Assembly (NCBI GenBank): GCA_012845835.1
Contig: JABAKD010000030.1
Location: forward strand, 10,639,805 to 10,703,804
Length of the DNA: 64,000 nucleotides
Source: Undaria pinnatifida
Taxonomy: Eukaryota > Sar > Phaeophyceae > Laminariales > Alariaceae
Direction: 5' to 3'
Shown: piece by piece, positions 23,972-35,060 of the stretch
Layout: the number at the start of each line of letters is the position of its first letter
How positions within the stretch are numbered: the first letter of the stretch is position 1
Notes under the pieces: model-generated
What the model was told of the DNA's origin: nothing
Database searches by the model: none
The model's input: the letters and a program-made list of their open reading frames with translations, nothing else
Translations under genes and position numbers: made by a program

Positions 23972-24065
23972 CAGGCTGGATTTCTTATTTGAGGATGGGT
24001 GCGTTGTGCACTAACTTCAGTACAACGACCCCCGCATTTCTTAGTTACCCGTAAAATTCAGCCTG
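23972..24065 (-). repeat. Rep-D copy
   Basis: On the plus strand it reads CAGGCTGGATTTCTTA, GGGTGCGTT, CACTAACTTCAGTA, CGACCCCCGCATTTCTTA; this is the reverse complement of the 43692-43790 copy. Confidence 0.75.
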
Positions 24066-24224
24066 AGTGTTTTGTTGTTCCTTTTCTTATTGTTCGTTTT
24101 GTTATTAGGTGATCCACACTTTGTATCATCTTGTTCGGTGTTCAGGCGTCGCTCACCTGTTCGCCACCGATCTCGGGGCTAGCATTACCTGGTACATCAT
24201 AGCAGCTGAATCATACATATATCA

Positions 24225-25805
24225 TATTATAAAAAATGAAAATACACTCCAGCTGTGAGATCGAAGATTTCGTCGAAACTCATCTTTGCAAGCTGTGTGT
24301 GATACTCCGATCGCGCGCATTACGAGTTGTGTGTCCTCATTAAGGATATAGGTCGGCGACTCCCCTTACAACTACAGTGTAGCTATCAGGGTCAACAGGA
24401 TGATTTTAGTCAGTCTGTGCGCGGAAACTATAAAACCCGTTTCTGAGGGGGACAAAATCTGACAGCTGTGAAGGGAAATGTATCCTTTTATCAAGTGAAT
24501 CTTGTAAGTCGAATAACCGGTGAGGGGGGTGGGGCGGAGTTTTGAAGGACGCGGGGGCCTGGTTTTGATCAAAAGCGAGCGGGTTTGGAGAGGGGGGGGG
24601 AAAGGGGGCAATTTGTGCATGTAAGCTATAAATCCTTTCGAGGGGATGAATCTGACGGATTTGGCACCAGTATATTATTGGGGGCGGGGGGGGGGGGGGG
24701 GGGGGCGGGGGGGGGGGGGGGGGGGCGGGGGGGGCAGCTCAGTATGTGCCTGGAAACTATACATTATTTTGAGGGGATAAATGTGACGGTTTTGGAAATA
24801 ATACATCAGTTTATCATGTATATCCTGGGGTAAGTCGTACAATCAGTGAGTAAAGAGAGGGTGGAGTGTTCGAGGGGGTGGGGTTGGGATGGGTTGGGGG
24901 GGAGGTGTGGGGGCGGGGGGGGGGGGCGGGGGGTGGTGGGGGGGGGGGAGGAAGGGCTTTAGGTGAGGGGTTTGTTATACGTGTGGTGCTAGGTCTAGGC
25001 GATGGTGCGGGTGATGGGGAAGAAGGGGGCGTTCGAGGCGGGGGGGGGGGGGGGGGGACACAGCGGCATGGATGGCTCTCGAAAGATAATGAGGTGATAT
25101 CATGTGCGTGAAGTGTTTATTAATGTGGCGGATTTCGATATTTGGTGGTGGGGCGTTTGAGTAAGGGAGAGCAAGAGGGGGGGGGGGGAGATTTTTGAGG
25201 AGGTTTAGGTCACAAATAATATTGAAATACACTTCGGCTGTGAGATCAAAGATATGTAGCAGCTTGTTATACGCGTGGTGCTAGGTATAGGCGATCGTGC
25301 AGGTGGTCGGAAAAGAGGGGGCGTTGGAGGGGGGGGGGGGGGGGGGGGTTGGGGGGAAAAATACGTCATGGATGGTCAGAAAGATAATGACGTGATATCA
25401 ACTGCGTATAGGTGTTTATTACTCAGGCCGATTTTGATTGTGAGTGGGGCGTTTGGACAAACTAGGCGGAAGGGGGGGGGAATCGGGGGACGGAGGGGCG
25501 GGGGGGGAGGGGGGGGGGTTTATGAACAAGAGGGGTCAGTGGAGGGGGAGGGGAGGGGGGGGGGGGGGCGGGGGGCGGGACAATTCAATATGTGCGCGGA
25601 AACTATAAATCCTCAAAGGGGACAAACCTGACGATTGAAGCAATAAGACATCCCTATATATCATCCGGCTTGTAATGTTTACTATTCTAGAAGGTTTGAT
25701 GTTAGATGCCGCATGCAACCCAGTGTTTAAGTGTAGTAAATAACGTGTCTAATCTTCATAATTTGTTGTTGTATGATACATGGATCGAAAGCTAGAATAT
25801 TTTAT
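24225..25805 (+). repeat. ~1.5-kb Rep-A element with extreme G runs, copy 1
   Basis: It starts with the full Rep-A module: CACTCCAGCTGTGAGATCGA, CTCATCTTTGCAAGCTGTG, AAGGATATAGGTCGGCGACT, AGGGTCAACAGG, then GGAAACTATAAAACCCG and CAAGTGAATC. G-rich DNA follows, with runs of 20 and 19 G (24686-24705, 24707-24725) and further runs at 25038-25058, 25329-25348 and 25500-25575. Within it a ~230-bp subunit (GGTGCTAGGT, GGCGATG(G/C)TGC, GGCATGGATGG, GATAATGA(G/C)GTGATATCA) is repeated. The 3' end (TCTAGAAGGTTTGATGTTA, ATGGATCGAAAG) matches the end of the 37.4-38.86 kb copy. No protein is encoded. Confidence 0.8.
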
Positions 25806-26004
25806 AGAATATTTGTGTATGTAGCACCATAGCAGCTGTATCATAGACGGGGGCATGGCGGCACATGCTTTCCACTTTCGAGCAAGGGGTATTGAAGGGG
25901 ATTTTAGCCAACGGGTGGAGACCGTTGTTTGGTTGGTAAGATATGCCGGGTATGACATTTGAAAAGGTATCCAAATCCCCAGTACCAGGTATACCTGGTG
26001 CAAT
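25806..26004. other. Short gene-free stretch
   Basis: No gene recognised. TACCAGGTATACCTGGT at 25983-25999 holds one exact and one near copy of the palindromic 9-mer. Confidence 0.4.
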
Positions 26005-26180
26005 TCGACGCGAGTCGACGAGGGAAGAAAATGCTGAATTATTCTCGCGATAAAAATGAAGGCACGGTACCGTAGTGGGAGGGGGGAGGAGGACCCGCTA
26101 TGTGACCCCGGATCTGAGGTACTGCTGGGAGGGAGTGCGAGAGTAGTGCGAGGATAATTTGTTTTTTCAGCAGAACAATA
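26005..26180 (+). mobile_element. SINE-2, 5'-truncated
   Basis: It retains the body (CGAGTCGACGAGGGAAGAAA, TCGCGATAAAAATGAAGGCA, GTACCGTAGTGGGAGGGG) and the 3' core GTGACCCCGGATCTGAG, ending GTGCGAGGATAAT. The tRNA-like head is absent. Confidence 0.8.
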
Positions 26181-26204
26181 TGACCCCTCCCATTGTTAAA
26201 AAAC

Positions 26205-26300
26205 TCACCCACGTAGTACCAACAACGCAGCTTGCAAAGATGAGTATTAACCCGAAATTCGTCGAACTCACGGCTGACGTCCTTGAAATATTTTTATAAA
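26205..26300 (-). repeat. Rep-A copy (short form)
   Basis: The plus strand reads GCTTGCAAAGATGAGT, AATTCGTCGAACTCACGGCT and GACGTCCTTGAA, the reverse complement of the short-form core. Confidence 0.8.
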
Positions 26301-26359
26301 ATGGGATGAATAAAAACAAACAAACAACTGGTATAAATATCAGGGATGTCTGATACCAG

Positions 26360-27322
26360 TAGGGCTGTGGGTTGGCTGGTGTTCCCGCCTAGTTATTGAA
26401 GGCTGGCGAAGCCAACCAAGTAGTCGACTAAAGTCAGGCGAGTGAATCGAGCCAAAAAGCCCCCCCCCCCCGGCCGAGGGGGCCCCGCTGGAGGCGTCCC
26501 CTGAGGGCCCGCCGGAGGAGCCTCCGGAGGATCCCACTGAAGGCGTCGCCGGAGGCGAAAAATAAGCGATATTGTCATCGGTGTGTACTCAATAAGTGTA
26601 GAAAATGGCAAACTTTAGCTCTGGGTTTATCACGAAAAAGGGATATTTTAAGGTTGGTTTTTGTCTTTCAGTTTATCGCACTTTATTATGGGGATGCACC
26701 GTAAATATGGACATGCCGTCCCCGTTTTGGGGGTCGCTCACTGGTGTTGCATTGTCTCGTAACCGTAAATACTCGTGCGGCACGCGGCAAGTAGCACACC
26801 ACCGGTAAAATACCACAAAAAACAACATACCAGGTACAAATTAGACTGGGATATATTCTACGACAAGACCATAAATAATGGATTATTCATCGTCGGCGAT
26901 CCAAGAACGGTTCAGAGTTTAGCCAGCCCTCCTTCTCTGTGCGGTAACGAACCGCTTCCTTGTCGCGCACACTCGGTCGCGGAGAAGCAATTGGAACGGC
27001 CACTTGCTCGACGGGCGCTCCTACACTGCCTTGGTCTGTTGACAGGCCAGGCTCAGCGCTGCCGGTACCTTCGGCCCTGCCATCGGCACCGCCACAGTCG
27101 ATCGTGATGTGTTGGTGACTGTGTGCTCGCAGCGTGGTGGTACTGCTTGGAGACACCGAGAAATATGTACCCCGTACCAAACGAGCCTTCCTACAAGCAA
27201 GGAAACCCAAGTGCGAAAAATAGTTGAACAGTTGGCACCGCCGCAACAAACTGTGGTATCTACAGTAGCCAACTACTGTAATAACAAGCTGGCGGCTTTT
27301 AGCCAGCCAACTCACAGCCCTA
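26360..27322. mobile_element. hAT-2a: non-autonomous hAT-type element, 963 bp
   Basis: The left end reads TAGGGCTGTGGGTTGGCTGG; the right end read inward is TAGGGCTGTGAGTTGGCTGG. A perfect 8-bp target duplication GATACCAG flanks it (26352-26359 and 27323-27330). Inside the left end is a GC-rich block (GGCCGAGGGGGCCCCGCTGG, GCCGGAGGAGCCTCCGGAGG). No transposase is seen. Frames that cross its right boundary, such as 26887-27477 (-), are chance frames. Confidence 0.93.
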
Positions 27323-27330
27323 GATACCAG

Positions 27331-28145
27331 GTTATGTATACTGGTGACGAGCCATTTGGTGAGCTTGAGCTTTATGTTTCCCCATCCACCCGAGGATACA
27401 AAAGAAGGATCATACCAAGTACAAGGGCTCCGCATGGGTTCGCCGGCACCCATGCATCGGGTAGGGCAGGGCAGCACTTCGAATTGTTCGATTCAATACT
27501 TGATAGAGTAAAAAAAGTTACCACCTACACAGTCTACTACACGCGCAGTATGTAAGGTAATGCCAAGAGTTTGATATAGACTGACGATCATTACAATGGA
27601 CTAACATTAATGGCTACCGTTTTTTAAGCGAATCCGATTCCGAGCTTGATCAGATTTCGATCGGATACATCCGAGCACACACCGACTGACTCTTAGTCTG
27701 GCGACGAAACGTGTCGAGTGCGTTTCTTATGATGTTTTTACTCAATCAAGCATCTGGGGCCAGCAAGGTGACTGACCATGTCTGCTTCGTGTTCTCTTTG
27801 TAGCCAATGAGAGGCACGCACTGAGTCAACTTCTGAAATATACCATGCATGATGTAATAATATCATCTAGATCCGAGCCTCCCAGATCGACTGTCTGTGT
27901 GTTGTCTGATCGTGGAGAGATGTGCTGACGGTGTTCCAGGCGCGAAACACGTTGGTATCGCTGCCTTCGTCATTCAACTCCTCGAATGCTAATGCAATGC
28001 TGCTGCTTGTTGCTATCTGTAGATCGCTCATTTCTTGTAGATACAGTACGCGGAATCCTGCAGCGCTTACGATTTTAATTTCAGGCTCGAGTAATTTCAG
28101 ACGAAAATAAAAACATGTCATTTTTGTCTGATCGCTCATTGGCCG
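27331..28145. other. Gene-poor stretch with a hairpin and one possible exon
   Basis: At 27418-27480 a short repeat (AAGGGCTCCGCATGGGT ... ACCCATGC ... CGGGTAGGGCAGGGC) recurs at 31487 and 52799. A minus-strand frame at about 27867-28110 (containing LEPEIKIVSAAGFRVLYLQE and ALAFEELNDEGSDTNVF) looks more protein-like than average, but has no clear splice sites or family; I leave it as possible coding only. Confidence 0.35.
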
Positions 28146-28149
28146 GGAT

Positions 28150-29150
28150 TCATGCGCAAAGTAGGCATCACCCGGGCACGATAGGGTCACATCCCGGGAT
28201 CGAAATCCATCCACACATCTACAACTCCGACAACCCGGGGACGGACACGGATATCATCCGGGTTGATACCTCCCCGCACGTGTGGGAATCCCAACCCCAC
28301 CGGCCGATCTCTGATTGGCTATGGTTTTATGTTGAGCCAGCTCCACCTCGCCTCGGGAGGATAGGGTCCCATCCCCGGTCCAGAGGTCGTTCCATATCTC
28401 TAATACTTAGACCAAACGGGGAACAAAACCCAGCTTTCTGGGGTCGACACCACCCCGCACGGTGAGGAAACCCCAATCACGTTGGCTAATCGCTGATTGG
28501 TTCGAGCTCCACAGCGCCGTCCTAGGCGGATAGAGGCCCATCAATGAGGGGCATTACTGTCGCACACGGGGAAGATAGGGTCCCATCCCCGCTTCCTAAA
28601 TCCTCTGAATCTCTACAGCTCCAAAAACGCGGGAACAACAACGATGACCTCCCGTGTCGACACCGCCCCACACGACGTGGAACCCCAACCATATTGGATT
28701 ACCGCTGATTGGCTGGGTCTCGGACATAAGAGCAGCGCCACCACGGGAGGATAGAGTCCGATGCTCGTTTCAGAAATCGTGACAAACCCGGGACGGTATC
28801 CGATTTTTCCCGCGGGTCGACACAGCCGCACATGATGGTGTGACAATCATCTATTCACATCGGCTTATTATTGATTAGCTGTGCAGCTTGTAGAGCCAGA
28901 GACACCCGGGGAGGATATAGGCCAGCCAGTGGGGGGGAGGCGTTCCGTCGCATCGGATGAGCATAGGGCTCCATCCCCGTTCCAGAAACCCTTCCATACC
29001 CCATCAACTCCAACAAACCGGGGACGAAAACCGACTTCTCCCGGGTCGACACCACACCGCACGGTGTGGAAGCCCAGCTAGCTGAGGTTCGTATACAATG
29101 CCAGCATCACAGAACAGGGTCCGACCCCCGGTTCAGAAATCCTTCAAGGT
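28150..29150. repeat. Degenerate tandem array, units ~155-230 bp
   Basis: Five to six diverged units share GGATAGGGTCCCATCCCCG, CTACAACTCC, CCCGGGTCGACACC(A/G)C, CCGCACGGTGTGG, AACCCCAA and CTGATTGGCT. The shared CGGGT(C/T)GA(C/T)AC block recurs near 28258, 28441, 28655, 28815 and 29044. Each unit carries an inverted CCAAT motif (ATTGG). No coding sense is seen. Confidence 0.8.
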
Positions 29151-29469
29151 ATTTACAGCTGGAAAAAAATGGGGCAACTCGCACTGCTGAATTGTTATTC
29201 GTATACCCCAACCCCGGTACGCGGACATTTCATTTGACTCCCTGCCTCGTTAAAGCCCCGTAACCCAACCTCCTGGTATTCGATTGATCGGTTAGGCTGA
29301 GGTTCGTGGATAGAGAAAACACCACCCAGTAAGAAGTTGAGCAAGTTCAATGACTATCATCTCATACTGGCCTGTGATTAGAGAAGTTGTACATGGACCA
29401 ATTGCATAATACAGTCTAGATCAAGTACGAGATCGGTGCAACTTGCTTAGGTATCGTATTACAGCTGCA
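29151..29469. other. Gene-free stretch
   Basis: Nothing recognised. Confidence 0.4.
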
Positions 29470-29830
29470 GTAATATAGCCACATCTTTGCTTTTTGTTTC
29501 CCATCCCATTCAATATCCTCGTACTACTCTCGTTCTCTCAGTAGTAAAACTCAGATCCGGGGTCATATAGCGGGCTCCCCTTCCCCCTCCCCACTACGGT
29601 ACATGCCTTAATTTTTATCGCGAGAAGAATTCAGCAAAATTTTCTTCCCTCGTCGATTCGCGGCGAATTGCACCTACTGACGCTGCTAAGCGTTCTCAGC
29701 ATTTAGTTGATCCTATTTTCGCATTTCTGCACATGAAGTCAAACATCACAACGGTGGGAATCGAACTCACGGACCAACGCCAGTAGTATTCGAAGGTAAC
29801 CACTAGACCACCGGGGCGACCGGCTCTGTA
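29470..29830 (-). mobile_element. SINE-2, full length
   Basis: On the minus strand the head reads GCCCCGGTGGTCTAGTGGTT (A-box-like) and CGTGAGTTCGATTCCCACC (B-box-like). The body is CGAATCGACGAGGGAAGAAA, TCGCGATAAAAATTAAGGCA, GTACCGTAGTGGGGAGGGGG, then TGACCCCGGATCTGAG and a tail GGGAAACAAAAAGCAAAG. The acceptor arms do not pair, so this is not a tRNA gene. Confidence 0.88.
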
Positions 29831-30544
29831 TAACTCACTAGAGATGATCAATCAGCGATCAGCAGCAAGGAGCACGCCAAGTAGGAAGCAACACAAATTA
29901 TTTGTCAGATACGTACCAACACGACCGCTTTTCCAGTTGACCGCGGCAAACGACCAAAACAGCAACGGAGACAGAGGCACCACAGCAACAACAAAGCACG
30001 CCTTCCACACCGCCTATATTTCTCCAACGAGTCTTCTCGGGAAAAGAACCACCAAACGATGCGATACCGGGACGAATGCTTACCACAGGTTTCTTCCGTT
30101 GATACCGTCCACTACTTACTGCAACCTTCGCGTGGCGCAGCTTAGCAACAGAAAATAGAGCATCAGTATGTGTGTGTGCTCTTACTCGTACCTATATTAC
30201 TTGCATGAGTACAAACTTCGTCGATGTGCCCGAACTACCACCCTCGAGGCCGGGGACGCAGCCACTCGTATGCTGCTGTGTGGCTTTTTCTGGCGAAGCA
30301 ATCGTAAACACTACCTCCGCTTGCCACGTCTATATCCATGTACGTATGTACCTACCGGAATTCAATAAATAAATGCACTATATGATACCTACCGCGGCAC
30401 CATGGGGATTATTTTAAAAGTAGAATAAACTTTGTTTTGCGGAAAAATATACGCCAATTTGGAAATAAGTCTGGCCTAGTTTTACTTTATCAACCTCTCC
30501 GTACATTAAGATCCGAATAACAACTGGGGAGAATAATAACTGGA
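29831..30544. other. Gene-free stretch
   Basis: No gene recognised; frames at 29844-30372 have no motif. The end (30430-30480) holds a weak copy of a Rep-E internal segment (GGAAAAATATACGCCAATTTGG). Confidence 0.4.
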
Positions 30545-30650
30545 GCGTACCGTTCAAAATACAATATTTTGCGCAATTCTCGCTTGTCTCGCTCAGCCTC
30601 CATCCGCGTTCACGTCGAGGTGCGGAACGGATAAGGCAGGGTGAGGGGCG
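30545..30650 (+). repeat. Rep-E fragment
   Basis: It contains TCTCGCTTGTCTCGCTCAGC, ATCCGCGTTCACGTCGAGGT and GGAACGGATAAGGCAGGG, a part of Rep-E separated from the next, longer copy. Confidence 0.75.
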
Positions 30651-30672
30651 TTAGTAGCAGTATTCAGGAGTA

Positions 30673-31442
30673 AATTACCAAAATAACCATTCACAATATC
30701 TTCAGCGGGCACGCTTGAAAAATACAAATATGAAGTCAGTGAGAATCGAACTCACGACACATAGCACCACCCACTGTCACGTGACTCAGAAACTCAGTGG
30801 GTTATGCTAAGAAACCAACCAAAAATGTTTTCGAGTTCGTTAATTAATTCTCACCGACTTCGTATCAGGGATATCCGGGACTATCCCCTCTCCACGTACT
30901 ACAGTAGTACTCAGGACAACTATATCATAACCATTCATCACGTCTCCAGCGCGCACGCTCCTGAATACCAAATATCATCTTGGTGAGAATCGAACTCACG
31001 ACACATCCTTCGTTGGTTGTATAGCACTATACCCACTGAGCCGAAAGGCAACGACACACAGCAGCAGCGATAGCTACGATAGGGCAAGCGCTTCGAGGCG
31101 GCCATGAAAAAAGCGTCGTCGGGGAGAAATTTATATGCCAGTTTGGAAATGATGCTAATTTGGAAATATTGTCCTTGATTTAGTTGTTCAAGCTCTGTAT
31201 ATGCCAAAACCCACGAATAGCTCGGGCGTAGCCCGCCCAACAACAAAAAATATCGCACTTTTCGCTTGTCTCGCTCAGCCTCAATCCGCGTTCACGTCGA
31301 GGTGCGGAACGGATACGGCAGGGCGAGGGGCGTTGAAGCCGCCGCCCGAAGACGGCGCTCGATCGAAGCGATTTGACCGAGAAATTCAAGTTTCGAGAAT
31401 CCCGTGCTGAGGCCGAGACGGAAAAAACTCCTGACCAAATCG
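30673..31442 (+). repeat. Rep-E, 0.8-kb repeat, copy 1
   Basis: The element shares order and most sequence with 33611-34405. It includes a 15-16-bp inverted pair (GAAGTC(A/G)GTGAGAAT at 30731 and its complement ending about 30862) and two minus-strand B-box-like sites GTGAGTTCGATTCTCAC (30735, 30985). A tRNA-like stretch on the minus strand at about 30980-31045 (TCGGCTCAGTGGGTATAG) is followed by a CG-rich end (GTTCACGTCGAGGTGCG, CGAAGACGGCGCTCGA, TTTGACCGAGAA). It appears to be built from tRNA-related pieces. No protein is encoded. Confidence 0.8.
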
Positions 31443-31486
31443 TTGTCCCCATACAAAAAAGAAGAAAAAACATTATTTAGACGTAC

Positions 31487-31570
31487 CAGGGCTCCGCATG
31501 GGTGCCGGCGATTGGGCGCCGGCGAATGCCGGCGCCCATGCTTCGGGTAGGGCAGGGCAGCACTTCGACA
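31487..31570. repeat. Palindromic GCCGGC hairpin element
   Basis: CCGCATGGGTGCCGGC, a spacer, then GCCGGCGCCCATGC, flanked by AGGGCT and CGGGTAGGGCAGGGC. Related short copies are at 27418 and 52799. Confidence 0.75.
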
Positions 31571-32384
31571 AGTTGAGGTGTTTTGACATTCATTGAACTT
31601 AAAATAATGCCAAGAGTTTAATACGAACATGAGATTATGAAGAGCATAATTTGACAGAAGAAAAACGTCATATATAGCAAAAAAGGCAAGGATAGGCGAA
31701 ACACTGCTGTTGTTGTTATATGCGTCGTCAACTAAAAGTTCGCGTATATCAAACGAAAATACCAAAAATAGTATTGAGAACCTGCTTCGCCTCTAGGCGA
31801 AACGAAAGAGGACTTGGCGTCATTTAAGAGAATGTACCACTGTCCCCGTGGCAATGGAGGTTCGAAGTCGACAGGATGCAAAGTCGGTTTGCATCAAGCG
31901 TCGACATGGGGCCATATCAGCCGGCGAGGTTTTGGAAGAAGAGCTTTGTCTATCACCTGAAGGCTGTCGCATTGATTGGTCTGCGTGATCACGGGCGAGG
32001 AGGAAAACGAAGAAGAGGAGAGCTATCTTCCGTTGCGGCGGCGTTGTCTAAGATAGATGCGGGGTGGCTTTGCTCGTACGGGAGGTTGGCGTAGCGCTTC
32101 TTCTTGTTTTTACTCGGGAAGGCGGGATGTGTGCATCTGCTGTCTTTGCTTCTCGGGTGCTTTCACGTTGTCGAAATCGGACACGTCCCCTCGATAAATA
32201 ATATTCGGAGTGTCTCTACCATGAAGACTGCTGACAGTGCCGTGCGTATTTTCTACTTAAAGAGACTTGAAAGATTATTTACTGGTAGTATTAATAGTAG
32301 TATTTTTTCGTTTCGGACTATGCGCACGGCCGAAAAGGTCGATGTTTAGTATTTTTCATTTCCGACAGAAAAAAAGTAGGCGCA
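31571..32384. other. Gene-poor stretch with one possible small ORF
   Basis: An ATG frame at 31876-32094 (+), 72 codons, begins MQSRFASSVDMGPYQPARFW and has a basic centre (GRGGKRRRGE). I do not recognise it. Nothing supports it except composition. Confidence 0.25.
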
Positions 32385-32475
32385 GACACTCTTGTTAAGG
32401 TATCAGTGGGGTATTAATCCGTTTAACCACTCGCAAAAGGTTAACCAATAGCTCACCCAAACTAAGCCTAACCCT
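32385..32475 (-). repeat. SINE-3 fragment
   Basis: The minus strand reads GGCTTAGTTTGGGTGAGCTA, TTGGTTAACCTTTTGCGAGT, ATTAATACCCCACT; the same order occurs at 43968-44045 on the plus strand. Confidence 0.75.
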
Positions 32476-32599
32476 AGTATCTTCTTTCAGGATGTACTAC
32501 TACTGCACCAAAAATAAGTAATGTCAATAGAAGAATGAACACATATAAGTAAAAAAATCCCGGAAAAGGGTAGGGGTGCTGTGTGTGGTAGTAATAACA

Positions 32600-32960
32600 T
32601 ACCTATGCAACATTTTTTTTTTCTTCATCCCATTTATTATCCTCGCACCACTCTCGTGCTCCCTCCCAGCTGAAACTCAGATCCGGGGTCACACAGCGGG
32701 CCCTCCTCCCTCCCCACTTCGGCACGTGCCTTCTTTTTTATCTCGAGAAAAAGTCAGCATTTTCTTCCCTCATCGACTCGCGTCCAATTGTACCTACCCA
32801 CGCTGCTAGCCGCTCGCAGCAGTTGGTCCCTTTTTTTTTTTTGCATTTTTGCAAATAAAGTCAAATTTCATCATGGTGGGAAACGAACTCAAGGACAAAA
32901 AAACGTTAGCAGTATTCGAGGGTAAACCCACTAGACCACCGGGGCGACCGGCTGACAATT
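32600..32960 (-). mobile_element. SINE-2, full length
   Basis: On the minus strand: head GCCCCGGTGGTCTAGTGGGT and CTTGAGTTCGTTTCCCACC; body CGAGTCGATGAGGGAAGAAA, AAAGAAGGCACGTGCC; core TGACCCCGGATCTGAG; end GTGCGAGGATAATAAATGGG with an A-rich tail. It is collinear with the 29.5-kb copy. Confidence 0.88.
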
Positions 32961-33089
32961 GAGTAAAACGAAGCGGGATATTTGCATAGATATTACATTG
33001 CCCGAAATTGTATGATATTGCGATGGTTGACGCCGCGTTACCCAGAGAGGTGTTGCCTGCGCAGTGGTGTCAGTCAACATAAGTTACTG

Positions 33090-33172
33090 ATGGAGCCTGC
33101 CTGTCCTGTGACCAAGCACTTGATTATGCGAGTTAATGTGAGAACAACAACGACAACAACAACAACAACAAA
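33090..33172 (+). mobile_element. LINE-A 3' tail fragment with CAA tail
   Basis: GGAGCCTGCCTGTCCTGTGACCA, ACTTGATTATGCGAGTTAATGT, then AGAACAACAACGACAACAAC. Only about the last 80 bp of the LINE is present. Confidence 0.8.
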
Positions 33173-33610
33173 GTGCTGCTCTTGAAGCTCGGAATTTGGA
33201 AACAGCGTACCAGGTGAATATCGTTGACTATTATTACAGATTATTTACTGCTGTATAATCGATTGCTTGCGCACACGACATGTTGTCAAGAAGATACCTA
33301 TTACTACCACTACTATAGATTGCTGCTGTGCCATCGATCAGTACGCCCCGCGTTGAGCCGTTCTCGGAAAAAGAACTGCCCAGGAATCCCAAATCCAAAA
33401 TCGTCGCCGCGATTCTCGGATGTGTTTCTTATCTACCGTACCTAGTACGCGTCCACGACCAGGTATGGGGGACGGATAAGGAAGGCGTTGAACAGCGCCC
33501 TTCGAACAAAGTGATTTGACGGAGAAATCCTACAGCACTGCCCCCACGGAGCTACTTAATCACTCATCAATGACTCAGTAGCTCAGTGGGTAGCGCTACA
33601 GAATATGTTA
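33173..33610. other. Gene-free stretch with Rep-E end fragment
   Basis: At 33475-33530 there is a Rep-E 3' end (GCGCCCTTCGAAC, TGATTTGACGGAGAAAT). At 33573-33600 a tRNA-like TAGCTCAGTGGGTAGCGCTA is present on the plus strand without a matching T arm. Confidence 0.5.
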
Positions 33611-34405
33611 AACTACCAAAATTACCATTCACAATGTCGTTAGCGCGTACGCTTGAAAAATACAAATATGAAGTCGGTGAGAATCGAACTCACGACACAT
33701 AGCACTACCCACTGCTGTCACGTGACTCAGCAACTCATTGAGTTATCCTAAAAAAACAACCAAATACAAATGTTTTTGAGTTCGTTAATTAATTCTCACC
33801 GACTTCGTAAGAGGGATCTCCGGAGCTATCCCCTCTCCACGTGCTCCTACAGTTAGTAGTAATCAGGAGAACCCTATCAACAACAACTATCATAACCATT
33901 CATAGTGTTTCCAGCGCGCACGCTCCTGAATGCCAAATATCATCTCGGTGATAATCGTACTCACTACACATCCTTCGTTGGTTACATAGCAATATACCCA
34001 CTGGGCCGAAAGGCAACGACTCACAGCAGCAGTAGTAGCTACGATAGGGCAAGCGCTTGGAGGCGGCCATGAAAAAAGCATGGTCGGAAAAAAATTTAGA
34101 TGCCAAGTTGGAAATGATGCCGATTTGGAAATGTTGTCCCTTCCTTATTCGTTCAAGCTCTACATATGCCAAGATCCAAGAATAGCTCGGGCGTATACCG
34201 CCCAAGTTACAAAAAACAGTGCACTTCTCGCTTGTCTCGCTCAGCGTCTATCCGCGTTCACGTCGAGGTGCGCAACGGATACGGCAGGGCGGGGTGGAGC
34301 CGCCCCCCGAAGACGGCGCTCGAACGAAGCTATTTGACCGAGAATTGCAGTTCCACGAATCGCATGCTGAGGCCGAGACGAAAAAAACTCTTGACCGAAT
34401 CCCCG
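33611..34405 (+). repeat. Rep-E, 0.8-kb repeat, copy 2
   Basis: Collinear with 30673-31442, including the inverted GAAGTCGGTGAGAAT arms, the tRNA-like stretch and the CG-rich end. The two copies lie 2.9 kb apart in direct orientation. Confidence 0.85.
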
Positions 34406-34539
34406 AAAAAAAGAATGATTAGACTATATATAGATATGTGTGCTGTCTTGTTTGATGTACGAGGCGAGCTATGATACGCTTATGCACGGGTGCACGGTAG
34501 TAGTGCAGGACAACTGTTAATAACAAGAAACAGGGTAGT

Positions 34540-34544
34540 AAAGA

Positions 34545-34588
<44 letters not shown>
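34540..34588. repeat. (GGCA)n microsatellite
   Basis: About 12 uninterrupted GGCA units. Confidence 0.97.
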
Positions 34589-34854
34589 TATCTACATGGT
34601 GCACTGAAGTTAGCGTTAAACGCGCGCCCTCCCAAGCAAGAAACCCACCCTCTGGGAAAGTTGTTGGGAATTTGATGTCCTGTGCGTTGTATGTTGGAAG
34701 GTAGAACGTGGAACGCTGAGACAACGGTTATGTTGCTCATCATGCTGTCAAGGCGATGATGCGATGCAGTACACCATATATGGTGAACATCAGTTCCTCG
34801 TGTCTAATTCCCGTTAGAGTCGTTACGGGCGACGGTATGTGGTACCTAACCCTG

Positions 34855-35060
34855 GTGTCATCTTATTTTGTAGAATTGTTTCAAATACGTCAGCTGTGAG
34901 TTCGATCAATTTAAGCATGTATAGGTCGATACTCATCTTTACAAGCTGCGTGATACACCGGTCGCGCGTTTTTACACATGTACTTTCGTACTCTTTGAAG
35001 ATATATGGATTCCCCCGGATTTTGCGAAGGTAAAAAGGACTTTCTACCAAGTCCACTACT
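34855..35060 (+). repeat. Rep-A copy (short form)
   Basis: TACGTCAGCTGTGAGTTCGA, GGTCGATACTCATCTTTACA, AGCTGCGTGATACACCGGTC. Confidence 0.8.

Noticed and set aside
26887-27477. 196-codon minus-strand open frame
   Set aside because: It crosses the right boundary and target duplication of hAT-2a and enters the GCCGGC hairpin, so it cannot be an old conserved gene.
29750-29830. Possible tRNA gene on the minus strand
   Set aside because: A- and B-box-like sites are present, but the acceptor arms do not pair and the T stem has a mismatch; it is the head of SINE-2.
31876-32094. Possible linker-histone-like small protein
   Set aside because: Only a basic patch and a vague helix pattern support it; no family signature is present, so no function is given.
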